From JAFDVL01 sp043783625 (lineage in GTDB: Bacteria; Acidobacteriota; Blastocatellia; RBC074), in the NCBI GenBank assembly GCA_043783625.1, contig JAYVZE010000224.1, positions 32,619 to 96,618 of the forward strand: a DNA stretch of 64,000 bases, read 5' to 3'. Both the position numbers and the translations under genes were made by a program. This document shows, piece after piece, positions 16,762-24,656 of the stretch (its first letter is position 1; the number at the start of each line of letters is the position of its first letter). Under the pieces are notes generated by a model, which worked only from the letters and a program-made list of their open reading frames with translations, searched no databases and had not been told where the DNA came from.

Positions 16762-17544
16762 TTATTTTCGCAGGGGAATTAATCCACGGATTTGCTCGTT
16801 ACGCAGAAATAATCCGCCCCACACCAGAATGCCAACAATGATCGTAATGAAATATGGATCGCCGACTCTGAGATGGGTGAATGTTGCGCCGCCTAAATAT
16901 CCGGTGAGCAAAATTGCACCGAGTACCGCTGTGCGTGGAATCAGATAAAGAACCGTGCAAAGAACTTCAACGATTCCAAGTCCGAAGAGCGTACTTTCCA
17001 GGTAGCCAAATTTCACAAATCCTTCAATGACGGGCGGTGCTTTCGTGAATTTCATGAAGGCACTAAAGCACAATAATAATACGGGTAAGGAGCTCATCAC
17101 ATACCCCGCCCACAACATTTTCTGCGGCGTCCTGCCCGTCTCTGTCGTGAATGGAATCTGCGATTGTAATCGGGTGTCACGCAAATAAATTCCACCCCAA
17201 AGCATGACCCCGAGAAAGACCGGAAATAACGTCGGAAACCAACCTGCGCCGACACGCACATGCGTAGCGACTGCGCCGCCCAAATACCCTGTCAGCAGAA
17301 TTGCGCCGAGGATGGAAGTGACAGGAATGAGGTATAGAATAACGGCAGTCAGAACGACGATGCCAAGTCCGACAATAATACTTTCAGGAATGCCGAGCTT
17401 CACCGTGGCTTCGACAACGGGCGCGGGCTTGAATAATTTCATGCCGCCGTCCAGCAACAGGAAGAGGGCAGGCAAGGCACTGAGAATTCGTCCAGCCCAA
17501 AGCATTTTGGGAGAGAGCGGGGTTTCTTCAAAATCTAGTCGCAT
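16762..17544 (-). CDS. Tandem DoxX-like membrane protein
   Basis: 260-residue membrane protein made of two homologous DoxX-like halves (about 10-130 and 138-260), each with about four hydrophobic segments. The halves share PKMLWAG, LYLIP, LGAILLTGYLGGA followed by TH.RVG, and WGG..LR. Single-unit DoxX_2-type proteins are normally about 125 residues, so this is an internal duplication or fusion. DoxX-like proteins are linked to redox and detoxification functions, but the mechanism is unclear. AAAAGG lies 6 nt before the AUG. Confidence 0.88.
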   Translation of the reverse strand: MRLDFEETPLSPKMLWAGRILSALPALFLLLDGGMKLFKPAPVVEATVKLGIPESIIVGLGIVVLTAVILYLIPVTSILGAILLTGYLGGAVATHVRVGAGWFPTLFPVFLGVMLWGGIYLRDTRLQSQIPFTTETGRTPQKMLWAGYVMSSLPVLLLCFSAFMKFTKAPPVIEGFVKFGYLESTLFGLGIVEVLCTVLYLIPRTAVLGAILLTGYLGGATFTHLRVGDPYFITIIVGILVWGGLFLRNEQIRGLIPLRK

Positions 17545-17594
17545 AAATTTTCCTTTTCAGTATTTTGTAGTAGTTGTTCAGTTAATTCATTTGG

Positions 17595-18266
17595 TTATGC
17601 CTGCGGTTTTCCGGTTAAATTCCGCTCCATTCCAATATACGTTGGACGGACAAAAAAATTGTTATAGCACAACATTCGCAGAATATTGGCAGGTCGCAAA
17701 TACCAGCTTGCCCAGGTGAGCGGAGAATCCCCGTTCATATCTTTGGTGTCTTTCTTTGCACCTGCATCAAGCAGCCGTTGAATCGTTTCTTCTGTGCTAA
17801 AAGCGGCAGCCCGATGCAGCGGAGTTTCAGCTTTGGTGCGACAATCGCGCATAAATCCACCGGTTTCAACTCCAGGTTTAGTCGTGCAATTTGGGTTGGC
17901 TCCATGCGCGAGCAAAACCTGGATCACCAAATCAGGCGCCGTGCGATTTGTCGTACAGAGCGCAGCGTGCAAAGGCGTTTCACCAGTGTCAGGCAACGGG
18001 AAATTTACGTCCGCACCATTTTCGATCAGGAATTCACATAGTCGCCAATGACCGTGAAATACTGCCCCGTTAAGATCAAGATTTTCTCCAAGCGATGTTA
18101 ATGACTCACCATTCGACAATAAAAATCGGATCGCGCTGACATCTCCGTAATACGCGCACCACTGGATGAGCGACGTTCCCTCAGCATCTGTAGAAGTTGC
18201 CGGATTGCCTGCGACCAGATAATCGAAAATTAAGTCGGTGCGACCTTCTCTAATTCGCTCAAGCAT
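17595..18266 (-). CDS. Ankyrin repeat protein
   Basis: 223 residues with about five ankyrin repeats; clear units include GTSLIQWCAYYGDVSAIRFL, TGETPLHAAL and AETPLHRAAAFSTEETIQRL. No signal peptide or membrane segment is seen, so it is probably cytosolic and mediates protein contacts. Its partner is unknown. AAGGGG precedes the AUG. Only 11 nt separate it from the upstream DUF1801 gene, implying co-transcription. Confidence 0.88.
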   Translation of the reverse strand: MLERIREGRTDLIFDYLVAGNPATSTDAEGTSLIQWCAYYGDVSAIRFLLSNGESLTSLGENLDLNGAVFHGHWRLCEFLIENGADVNFPLPDTGETPLHAALCTTNRTAPDLVIQVLLAHGANPNCTTKPGVETGGFMRDCRTKAETPLHRAAAFSTEETIQRLLDAGAKKDTKDMNGDSPLTWASWYLRPANILRMLCYNNFFVRPTYIGMERNLTGKPQA

Positions 18267-18277
18267 CTTATTTCCCC

Positions 18278-18661
18278 TTATTTCTTTTTGGCGATACGCT
18301 GGGCTTTGGCATCATTTTCCGCGATGCGTGCTTTGACGATTTTGCGTACCAGTGCGAATGGCAAAGGTTTGTTGGCTGGAAAACGAATAGTACCCGGACT
18401 GGTGTCGTAATTTTTGAGATCGCCCGCCAGCCCTTTCACTACTGCTGCGCTGAGCGGATATAAGGAGCAATGATTGGTCGCCGCGCCAAAAGCCACCAGT
18501 CGTTTGCCGTCCAGACGAAATGCGGGGAGTTGATAATAAAAATATTCCTCGGCTTTGGGCACGATGGATTTAATCGTCTGGCGCAATTTTTCAAGTGTAG
18601 CGCGTTTGTCTTCACTCACGAATGAGAGATATTCGTCAATGGTTTTGGGTTTGTTTTTCAT
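18278..18661 (-). CDS. DUF1801 family protein, YdhG / frataxin-like iron chaperone type (copy 2)
   Basis: 127 residues. The N-terminus (TIDEYLSFVSEDKRATLEKL), the middle EEYFYYQLPAFRLDGKRLVAFGAA and the C-terminal TIRFPANKPLPFALVRKIVKAR match the DUF1801 subgroup annotated as iron chaperones. AAGGAG lies 4-5 nt before the AUG. It is better conserved than the copy at 13131 and is distinct from the copy at 19237. Confidence 0.9.
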   Translation of the reverse strand: MKNKPKTIDEYLSFVSEDKRATLEKLRQTIKSIVPKAEEYFYYQLPAFRLDGKRLVAFGAATNHCSLYPLSAAVVKGLAGDLKNYDTSPGTIRFPANKPLPFALVRKIVKARIAENDAKAQRIAKKK

Positions 18662-18689
18662 AACTCTCCTTATGTAAAAAACAACAACA

Positions 18690-19205
18690 CTAGGTCGTAA
18701 TCACATACTCACTCTGGACGAGTCCGCTCGTGTACTGGCGCGTGGCGATATGCTGGAGCGTAATGTCGCATTGAAGCGGGCCAAAGAGCGGAATACCTTC
18801 GCCGATGAGTACAGGAACACGGGTGATAATAAGGCGCTGGATAAGTCCCGCCTGAAGAAACCGCTGGATGGTGATCCCGCCATCCACGTATATATGTTGG
18901 ATACCACGCACGGCAAGTTGCGACACGATTTCGGTCGGCTCCCCTGACAAGTGCTCTAGCACAGCTTCAGGCGGCGCAGGGGGCAGAGGGCGAGTACTGA
19001 GCACAAATGTGGGCTTCTCGCCATAAGGCCATGTGCCAAAGGCCAACACTGTTTCGTAGGTTTTGCGCCCGATGACAAGTGCATCAACCGAAGCGAAGAA
19101 CTCATCGAAGCCGTGGGGTTCAACGGAAGGTAGGAAATCGAAGTCGCCATTGATTCGGGCGATGAAACCGTCGAGGCTTGTAGCGATAAAGACGGATGCT
19201 TTCAT
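18690..19205 (-). CDS. Dihydrofolate reductase-family protein (RibD C-terminal-like)
   Basis: 171-residue NADPH-dependent reductase fold: ASVFIATSLDGFIARING at the N-terminus, DALVIGRKTYETVLAF for the nucleotide site, and HIYVDGGITIQRFL in the C-terminal half. This group is related to RibD and DHFR but usually not a true folate enzyme; the substrate is unknown. Start at 19205 with AAAGGA seven nt upstream. It lies within the small-protein array, 28-31 nt from each neighbour. Confidence 0.88.
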   Translation of the reverse strand: MKASVFIATSLDGFIARINGDFDFLPSVEPHGFDEFFASVDALVIGRKTYETVLAFGTWPYGEKPTFVLSTRPLPPAPPEAVLEHLSGEPTEIVSQLAVRGIQHIYVDGGITIQRFLQAGLIQRLIITRVPVLIGEGIPLFGPLQCDITLQHIATRQYTSGLVQSEYVITT

Positions 19206-19236
19206 TATCAAGTCCTTTCATTATTGACCGGCGGAT

Positions 19237-19698
19237 TCACTTCACAGGGATTCTTGATCGCTGTTTCGCCGAAATAGATTTGATCACGATTCGCCCTGAT
19301 CCCGCGTTACCAAACGGCTTGGCAGCGCATTTCAATGCTTGCGAAATTAATTCCTCCACCGCAGGAGAATCTAAATCTGAAGCATCATTGAGAACGATAT
19401 GCCGAGCCACTTTGCCGTTGCCTTTCAGTAGATTCTGCGGATCGGGAATTCCTGTCGCTTGCATAAAAAATAAGCTGACCCAGCGCGGATATAAAGCAAT
19501 AGAAAAAATTACATCAGAGACACGCTCAGATGGCGCGAAGCCAATAGCGAGTGCGTTGTAGTTGTCATAGACCAACTCTAAAGCACCCGGTAATCGCGCT
19601 CGCATCTTGGCAAGAATTGTATTTGCCAAGGCTCTGATTTCAGGTGTGTATTTCGCAATGAAAGCATCAAGTTGTTTTTGGGATGATGACTCTTTCAT
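19237..19698 (-). CDS. DUF1801 domain protein (copy 3)
   Basis: 153 residues; ALELVYDNYNALAIGFAPSE, IALYPRWVSLFF and GKVARHIVL are typical of a DUF1801 subfamily different from copies 1 and 2. Soluble; function unknown. It is the most upstream gene of the array and probably its first cistron. No clear Shine-Dalgarno precedes the AUG. Confidence 0.85.
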   Translation of the reverse strand: MKESSSQKQLDAFIAKYTPEIRALANTILAKMRARLPGALELVYDNYNALAIGFAPSERVSDVIFSIALYPRWVSLFFMQATGIPDPQNLLKGNGKVARHIVLNDASDLDSPAVEELISQALKCAAKPFGNAGSGRIVIKSISAKQRSRIPVK

Positions 19699-19936
19699 AA
19701 TTTTTGGTATTACAGTTTTGCAATTGTACTAATGGGCTGTGCCTTTTCGGAAACTGCGACCTTCCATTTGGGCTGCGCCCTCACGTCGCGTGCCAGGAAA
19801 TTTTATCAAGATCAACCAAACAACGGCTCATCATCTAGCAGCAATTATCAATAGCTCTTTCAACCAATTCGGCACGTCGTCTTGTGTTAAAGGGATACTT
19901 ACTGAGACTTGCCAATTCTTATCTAAAAATGCGCAT

Positions 19937-20764
19937 TTAATTTATATGTGTAGAGTGATCGAAAAAATTATCATCCAATGTGGAATTCGCCCATTCCGTA
20001 TGTAACTCCCCATTTTCAATAGGCCAATTTTTTATGCAGACAAAAGGAATATTAGCGAGATAGTTCATGTCAAAAACATGAATTGGATCAGGGTGTAAAC
20101 CTCCGAAAATATTTATACCTGCGCCCTCCACGGGGATTAATAAAGCAGCGGATATTGTCTGACGACGAGAAATTATTTTTGACGGATCGTCTTTGTCTTG
20201 TTCGACAAAAATAGAGCGCTTAAGGTCAGTTGAAAAAACATGCTGATCGGTATCAGCATGTTCAGGCACTGAGACAGCTAGATTAGAAAATAAAATATCA
20301 AGAGCTTGATCCTCATTGAGAATAAGACGCGACCCCTCACTCAAGGAAGTAATTACCAAAACTGTAGGTAGGTCATGTCTTTTTGACTGTCCTGCTTTAC
20401 GAGTTACTTTATTAAACAATTGATCTGAGGGCAGGCGAAGAGTCATCATTTGTCCAGGGCGCATGTGACAACCAGTATTTTTGATGAAAGCCTGATTTCC
20501 AAGACATGTAACTTCGACTAGATATTTATAATGCGGTGTTGGGCTGCAAATAAAATCCAAACCACCAGTACTTGGATCATCGTTAAGTACAGGGTTTTGA
20601 GCATAACCATAAAGCCAGTTAAATACCAATGCCTTAGAAGCGGCAGCCTCAGGATTATTCTTATCCAGTTGGTTGAATTTTTTCAGGCGAACTTTGTCGT
20701 AATTACTACCAATATAATTCTTATAAGCTGTCAGAATGTCTTCAATTTTTTTATTCCATTTCAT
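19937..20764 (-). CDS. Unknown protein with possible PD-(D/E)XK nuclease-like core
   Basis: 275-residue soluble protein; no family recognised. GGLDF followed about a dozen residues later by YLVEVTCL (D then E-x-T on a strand) and Lys/Gln-rich segments resemble the order of motifs in restriction-endonuclease-like folds, but the usual E-x-K lysine is replaced by Thr, so this is only a suggestion. Codon use is noticeably more AT-rich than in neighbouring genes, which suggests acquisition from elsewhere. It stands alone between the detoxification array and the XRE regulator. Confidence 0.6.
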   Translation of the reverse strand: MKWNKKIEDILTAYKNYIGSNYDKVRLKKFNQLDKNNPEAAASKALVFNWLYGYAQNPVLNDDPSTGGLDFICSPTPHYKYLVEVTCLGNQAFIKNTGCHMRPGQMMTLRLPSDQLFNKVTRKAGQSKRHDLPTVLVITSLSEGSRLILNEDQALDILFSNLAVSVPEHADTDQHVFSTDLKRSIFVEQDKDDPSKIISRRQTISAALLIPVEGAGINIFGGLHPDPIHVFDMNYLANIPFVCIKNWPIENGELHTEWANSTLDDNFFDHSTHIN

Positions 20765-20886
20765 AAGTTTATGAAATACGTTTGTCGCAAAAGACTTTGA
20801 TATATAGACTTATTTTAGAAATAAAGAGATAAAATAAAATTCTTACAGTTACAGTTGCATTACAAGCACTGAAAAATCATAAATAA

Positions 20887-20917
20887 TAATCGACACTTCG
20901 TAAGTGACGATTATTGA
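20887..20917 (-). terminator. Terminator of the XRE regulator gene
   Basis: Arms AATAATCG-A-CACTT and AAGTG-A-CGATTATT pair with one A-A mismatch around CGT. On the minus strand the stem is followed by an AT-rich run containing GATTTTT. It lies about 40 nt past the stop of the XRE gene. Confidence 0.65.
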
Positions 20918-20955
20918 TTAATCGAAATTAGCTTAGAGCTAGTTTCCTGACAGTA

Positions 20956-21384
20956 TTATTTTCTACTCTTAGGTTCCTGCTTGCTGAACTGTGTATACGC
21001 GACACGGAAAAGCTCTGCCAGGGCAGCGGCGCTTTCGGTCGAAAGATTTCGATCCGCACGCAAATGCACTTCGACAATATCGGGCGTCGCTTCACTCGGA
21101 AAATAAATGACGGGCTGTTCCTGTTTGGAACCACGCTGTTGCTGGTTCGCACCCATGAATCTTTCGACGGGCATTTTCAGCCACTTTGTCAGCCGCGCAA
21201 TATTATCGGCGTCCGGTTGACAGGTTTCATTTTCAATCCGCGATAAAGTTGAAGCCGAGACGCCGGTCACCTCGGCGACGGCACGCAATCCCATCTTCTG
21301 ACGTTCGCGTTCGCGTTTGACGGCGCGTCCGAGTTCTGCAACATTCACTAAACTTTCTTCAGAATTATTCATAGCTGATGCCAT
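20956..21384 (-). CDS. XRE family transcriptional regulator
   Basis: 142-residue cytosolic DNA-binding protein. Residues about 17-72 form a Cro/C1-type helix-turn-helix (LGRAVKRERERQKMGLRAVA, then VSASTLSRIENETCQPDADN). The remainder (from about 95) lacks a recognised peptidase or sensor domain. GAGAGGAG lies six nt before the AUG at 21384. It is divergent from the Rad52-family gene across 205 nt that contain two direct TGCAACA repeats, so it is a likely regulator of itself and of that gene. Confidence 0.88.
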   Translation of the reverse strand: MASAMNNSEESLVNVAELGRAVKRERERQKMGLRAVAEVTGVSASTLSRIENETCQPDADNIARLTKWLKMPVERFMGANQQQRGSKQEQPVIYFPSEATPDIVEVHLRADRNLSTESAAALAELFRVAYTQFSKQEPKSRK

Positions 21385-21453
21385 AAATGCTCCTCTCGTT
21401 ATGCGTCAGACCTATTCCGACGCAAAAAAAGCTTAGCATGAAAAAATCTTTCG

Positions 21454-21480
21454 TGCAACAGTTGTTTCATACTTGCAACA
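21454..21480. promoter_or_regulatory. Candidate operator: TGCAACA direct repeats
   Basis: TGCAACA occurs at 21454-21460 and again at 21474-21480, exactly 20 bp apart (two helical turns), between divergent XRE and Rad52-family genes. The second copy overlaps the predicted -35 box. This is the arrangement expected of an autoregulatory XRE operator, but binding is inferred. Confidence 0.4.
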
Positions 21481-21501
21481 ATAAAATTCTCGTGATACAC
21501 T
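21473..21501 (+). promoter_or_regulatory. Candidate sigma-70 promoter for the Rad52-family gene
   Basis: TTGCAA (21473-21478), a 17-nt spacer and TACACT (21496-21501) lie about 90 nt before the Rad52-family start. The spacing is ideal and each box matches consensus at four or five positions. Confidence 0.45.
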
Positions 21502-21589
21502 GTTTCACAGATGAGACGTGTGTCGCCCCGAACGTCTCGTTAATGAAAAAGGTTTGGTAGTAATTGATATTTAATTTTCGGAGGAACGA

Positions 21590-22366
21590 ATGAATAACTT
21601 AATGACGAACACCGCGCAGGATTTTGAGATGAATGATGGATTGTTTGCTTCACAATATGAAGCGGAAACGGTCTCAACTCCGATCAAAGCGAATGTTATT
21701 CCTTTTACTTTTGTGCATACGCTGCGCACGTTGCGTCAGCCGGTTGAACCGAAATTAGTCAGAACGCGCGACGGCTATACAGATCGTGCGGGACAGAAAC
21801 ACAAAGTTGAATATGTTGAATGGCATACGGTGGCGGACATTCTGGATCAGACGGCTCCCACGTGGTCACACACGGTCAAGAAGATTGCACAGATCGGCGA
21901 GCTAATTGTCATCACGGTAGCCATCACAATTGATGGTGTGACACGCGAAGGCATTGGAACCGGAGCTGCAATCACTGAAACAGGCATTAAAAAAGCCGAA
22001 CACGATGCACTGAAACGAGCAGCAATTAAATTTGGTATTGCCCGCGATTTATACAAGCATGACTCCGATTTTTTGAATGACAAAGTTGGCTCATCAGCCG
22101 AACCCGTCAAAGCTGCTGCGCCGAAACCTTTTCCCACGAATCCGTTAGCGAAGTCGGTTTCAGAATTGGTGACTCCCAAGCAAATCGTAATGATTCGCGC
22201 TGTCTGTCGTGATCTGGATATTGATGTAGATATTGAGTTGCATGAAGCAATGAAATTGAATTGCAAGCTGGAAGAACTTTCACGCCGCGCCGCTTCGTCG
22301 TTTATAGATCATTTGAAAATGTTACAGGAAGGCAACGAAATTTCGATTGTCCGTCGCGCCAGCTAA
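21590..22366 (+). CDS. Rad52/Rad22 family single-strand annealing protein
   Basis: 258-residue protein. Residues about 60-160 carry the Rad52 core: YVEWHTVADILDQTAP, then IGTGAAITETGIKKAEHDAL and KRAAIKFGIARDLYK. Such proteins anneal complementary single strands in recombination and are common in phages and mobile regions, as well as in some bacterial chromosomes. The C-terminal part has a helical TPKQIVMIRAVCRDLDID motif and LSRRAASSFIDHL, seen in related bacterial proteins. GGAGG lies six nt before the AUG. No phage structural gene is nearby. It is divergent from an XRE regulator, its probable controller. Confidence 0.9.
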   Translation: MNNLMTNTAQDFEMNDGLFASQYEAETVSTPIKANVIPFTFVHTLRTLRQPVEPKLVRTRDGYTDRAGQKHKVEYVEWHTVADILDQTAPTWSHTVKKIAQIGELIVITVAITIDGVTREGIGTGAAITETGIKKAEHDALKRAAIKFGIARDLYKHDSDFLNDKVGSSAEPVKAAAPKPFPTNPLAKSVSELVTPKQIVMIRAVCRDLDIDVDIELHEAMKLNCKLEELSRRAASSFIDHLKMLQEGNEISIVRRAS

Positions 22367-22408
22367 GGCTGAACCGATGGTTTTATTCAACACCTAACAG
22401 GAGAAATT

Positions 22409-22900
22409 ATGTCAGACCAAGTCAATCCAATTCCCGCAGGTTACCACACGGCAACGCCGTATTTGATTCTCAATGATGCCGCCAGTGCCCTCGAATTTTA
22501 CAAACAGGCCTTCGGCGCAGTTGTGCTGGTTCGTATGGACGGCCCTGATGGTAAAGTCGGTCACGCTGAAATCAAGATCGGAGATTCGATGCTGATGCTG
22601 GGCGAAGAAAGTCTTGAGATGGGTTATCGCGGAGTGCAATCTTACGGCGGCTCGCCCGTCAGTATGATGCTTTATGTCGAAGATTCCGATGCCTTGTTCA
22701 ATCAAGCTGTCGCTGCCGGAGCAGAAGTGAAGCAAGCCATGAAAGATCAATTTTACGGAGATCGTTCGGGCATAGTAGCCGATCCGTTTGGTTTTCAATG
22801 GCATCTTTCCACGCACAAGGAAGATGTCACACCGGAAGAGATGAAACGACGGATGGACGCGGTCATGGGTCAGGGCGATTGCGGAGCTGCCGCCAGCTAA
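22409..22900 (+). CDS. VOC family protein, PhnB-like
   Basis: 163-residue VOC-fold protein with HTATPYLILNDAASALEFYK, HAEIKIGDSMLMLGEE and GDRSGIVADPFGFQWHLSTH, the pattern of PhnB-like glyoxalase-superfamily proteins. Substrate unknown. It starts 42 nt after the Rad52-family stop with AGGAG six nt before its AUG, and is followed by a strong hairpin terminator. Confidence 0.9.
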   Translation: MSDQVNPIPAGYHTATPYLILNDAASALEFYKQAFGAVVLVRMDGPDGKVGHAEIKIGDSMLMLGEESLEMGYRGVQSYGGSPVSMMLYVEDSDALFNQAVAAGAEVKQAMKDQFYGDRSGIVADPFGFQWHLSTHKEDVTPEEMKRRMDAVMGQGDCGAAAS

Positions 22901-22909
22901 AGACTTTGT

Positions 22910-22942
22910 AAAACTCCCCTCCTGTTTCAGGAGGGGAGTTTT
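22910..22942 (+). terminator. Hairpin terminator, repeat-like
   Basis: A perfect 15-bp stem (22910-22924 with 22928-22942; AAAACTCCCCTCCTG) and a 3-nt loop just after the VOC stop; the right arm ends in TTTT. Its CTCCCCTCC core is shared with the larger element at 58963-59067. Confidence 0.85.
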
Positions 22943-22968
22943 AGATAACCTATTTTTTAGGAGGCTGC

Positions 22969-23427
22969 ATGCAAAAGATCACTCCGTTTTTATGGTTCGA
23001 CGGTAATGCTGAAGAGGCGATGAATTTTTATCTTTCGATTTTTAAGAATTCAAAAATTGTGAATGTGACGCGAGCCGGGGTGGAAGGCGCAGTCATCGTT
23101 GCGACCTTTCAATTGGATGGGCAAAGCTTCATGGCGTTAAATGGCGGCCCGAAGTTCAAATTTACAGAAGCCGTTTCGCTGTTCGTTAACTGTGAGACGC
23201 AGGAAGAAGTAGATGAGTTGTGGGAGAAACTTTCCGAAGGCGGAGAAAAATCCAGATGCGGCTGGCTCAAAGATAAATACGGTTTATCGTGGCAAATCAT
23301 TCCTACTGCGCTAGGTGAATTAATGGGAGATCAAGACCCTGAAAAAGCCAATCGCGTGATGCAGGCGATTCTGAAAATGGACAAGATTGACATCAGTATT
23401 TTAAAGCAAGCCCACACGCAACAATGA
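22969..23427 (+). CDS. VOC family protein, 3-demethylubiquinone methyltransferase-like (PhnB-like)
   Basis: 152 residues beginning KITPFLWFDGNAEEAMNFYL, with GQSFMALNGGP and CGWLKDKYGLSWQIIP: the signature of the VOC subgroup historically named after UbiG-like proteins, although members are not methyltransferases. Substrate unknown. AGGAGG precedes the AUG. It lies after the terminator that follows the preceding VOC gene and so may be transcribed separately. Confidence 0.9.
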   Translation: MQKITPFLWFDGNAEEAMNFYLSIFKNSKIVNVTRAGVEGAVIVATFQLDGQSFMALNGGPKFKFTEAVSLFVNCETQEEVDELWEKLSEGGEKSRCGWLKDKYGLSWQIIPTALGELMGDQDPEKANRVMQAILKMDKIDISILKQAHTQQ

Positions 23428-23527
23428 TCTCGTGCAAAGTTAATGTTGGATTGCAAGCGTGTATTCGTTGATGTGATGTCAATTATTTATGCTGAAACTT
23501 CATACTTGAAATTAAGAGGTACCAATT

Positions 23528-24025
23528 ATGTTGCACCAAGCAATGACAACGCTGCCACCGCTGACCAAAGATTTAATTCGCGGTGCGCTGGAAAACCTTG
23601 AAGCTGAAAATTCCCGTCCGAAAACGGCGACGAAAAAGGAGCGCGTCCTGAATTTGTATCATCAAGGCGTGACGGATGTCGCCGCGCTTGGGCGCCACAC
23701 GGCTACCCATCCGTCGTATGTTGCGGACGTGCTGCGACAGGCGGGATTACTGACAGGTGGCTACTTTGATTTGTACACCTCAACAGATGTCGAGCAGAAC
23801 GTTTATTCACGATTCTTTCGTCACATTCTTTCATTTAAAAATCCTGCAGCAGCGCGTAAATCGGTTGAGAGAATTGATAGCCTCTATCGCTACTTTGAAG
23901 AAATCGGAGACCGCGCCGGACAGCATCAGGCAATGGTCATGGCGCTCACTGGAAAAAATCGGGCTCGTTGGAGCGGAAAGCATGAAGAAGCGAGAATTTT
24001 TGATGATTGGTTAGTGAGTCATTGA
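23528..24025 (+). CDS. Hypothetical protein with N-terminal helix-turn-helix-like region
   Basis: 165-residue soluble protein. Residues about 37-75 (KKERVLNLYHQGVTDVAALG, then THPSYVADVLRQAGLL) read as a HTH of the kind that links repeated stimuli to DNA binding; the C-terminal half is helical and unrecognised. AGAGGT precedes the AUG. It is between a VOC gene and the Cys-rich gene; together with Rad52 and XRE these suggest a DNA-metabolism island, but its function is unknown. Confidence 0.65.
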   Translation: MLHQAMTTLPPLTKDLIRGALENLEAENSRPKTATKKERVLNLYHQGVTDVAALGRHTATHPSYVADVLRQAGLLTGGYFDLYTSTDVEQNVYSRFFRHILSFKNPAAARKSVERIDSLYRYFEEIGDRAGQHQAMVMALTGKNRARWSGKHEEARIFDDWLVSH

Positions 24026-24026
24026 A

Positions 24027-24103
24027 AAAGTGATGAGATAAAAGTGATGAGTTCTTTCTGTTCACCGTTCACTAATTGCTGTTAACTTTTATCTCATCAC
24101 TTT
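24027..24103. repeat. Inverted repeat (19-bp arms)
   Basis: AAAGTGATGAGATAAAAGT at 24027-24045 is repeated inverted at 24085-24103, right after the HTH-like gene. It may act as a terminator. It belongs to the loose class of pyrimidine-tract palindromes also seen at 40791, 51837 and possibly 32757. Confidence 0.7.
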
Positions 24104-24126
24104 CAACTTTCATCTCCCCCACCCTT

Positions 24127-24648
24127 ATGCAAATAGCTTGTAAAAGATTTGGTTGTCAAAAAGCAGTCGAAGTTTGTTACTGGTCGTGCAAGTATCGTCG
24201 TACCTGCAAGGACTGGTCGAACGCCTTGAACGTCGCCCCCGGCATCGCCTTGATTTCTGAGCGATTGGAATCCGCTGCCGCTAAATCGGGGCGCACGTTC
24301 GAGGCAACTACCTTGCTCAAACCAGTCAAACTGAAACGAAAGTTACCCATCGAAAGGAAATTAATGGCGAAGCCAATTTCAGAAGAAATCAAAACGGAAA
24401 ATGTGAAGCGGGAAGAATCCGCGCCCAAAACAATCAAGGCTCCGGTCGTGAGTAAAGCCCCTCCCAAGCCGAAACCTGCTTCGGACGGCGTAGTTTATTT
24501 GTTACTGACGAAGAACGGTAAATACCGCGAATTGCGCGAATCACAATTAATCAAAGAGGCTGCCGTAATTTTAAAAGACCCGACGCTCCGCTTATTTAAA
24601 GGGCAGTATCTGGTTCCTCATATCACCTTCAAACCACAAGGTGAATAA
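24127..24648 (+). CDS. Cys-rich N-terminal protein, unknown function
   Basis: 173 residues. The N-terminus holds five cysteines (C5, C10, C17, C21, C27; spacing C-x4-C-x6-C-x3-C-x5-C), a probable zinc-binding knot. A Lys/Pro-rich low-complexity linker (about 75-120) leads to a C-terminal domain VVYLLLTKNGKYRELRESQL that may be a small fold. The start at 24127 keeps the Cys cluster at the N-terminus; an upstream in-frame AUG would add residues drawn from the repeat. Not recognised; a nucleic-acid-binding role is a guess. Confidence 0.6.
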   Translation: MQIACKRFGCQKAVEVCYWSCKYRRTCKDWSNALNVAPGIALISERLESAAAKSGRTFEATTLLKPVKLKRKLPIERKLMAKPISEEIKTENVKREESAPKTIKAPVVSKAPPKPKPASDGVVYLLLTKNGKYRELRESQLIKEAAVILKDPTLRLFKGQYLVPHITFKPQGE

Positions 24649-24656
24649 GCTTCCTG

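Noticed and set aside
10884..19698. Integron cassette array
   Set aside because: A run of unrelated small co-oriented genes such as VOC, DHFR-like and DUF1801 is integron-like, but the gaps are mostly too short for attC sites, no core GTTRRRY/inverse-core pairs were seen and no integrase is present.
19739..20005. Short plus-strand frame between the array and the nuclease-like gene
   Set aside because: It overlaps the 3' end of the minus-strand gene, is basic and has no domain or ribosome-binding site.
21590..22366. Prophage
   Set aside because: Rad52-type proteins are common in phages, but there are no integrase, terminase, capsid, tail or lysis genes nearby and the neighbours are VOC proteins.
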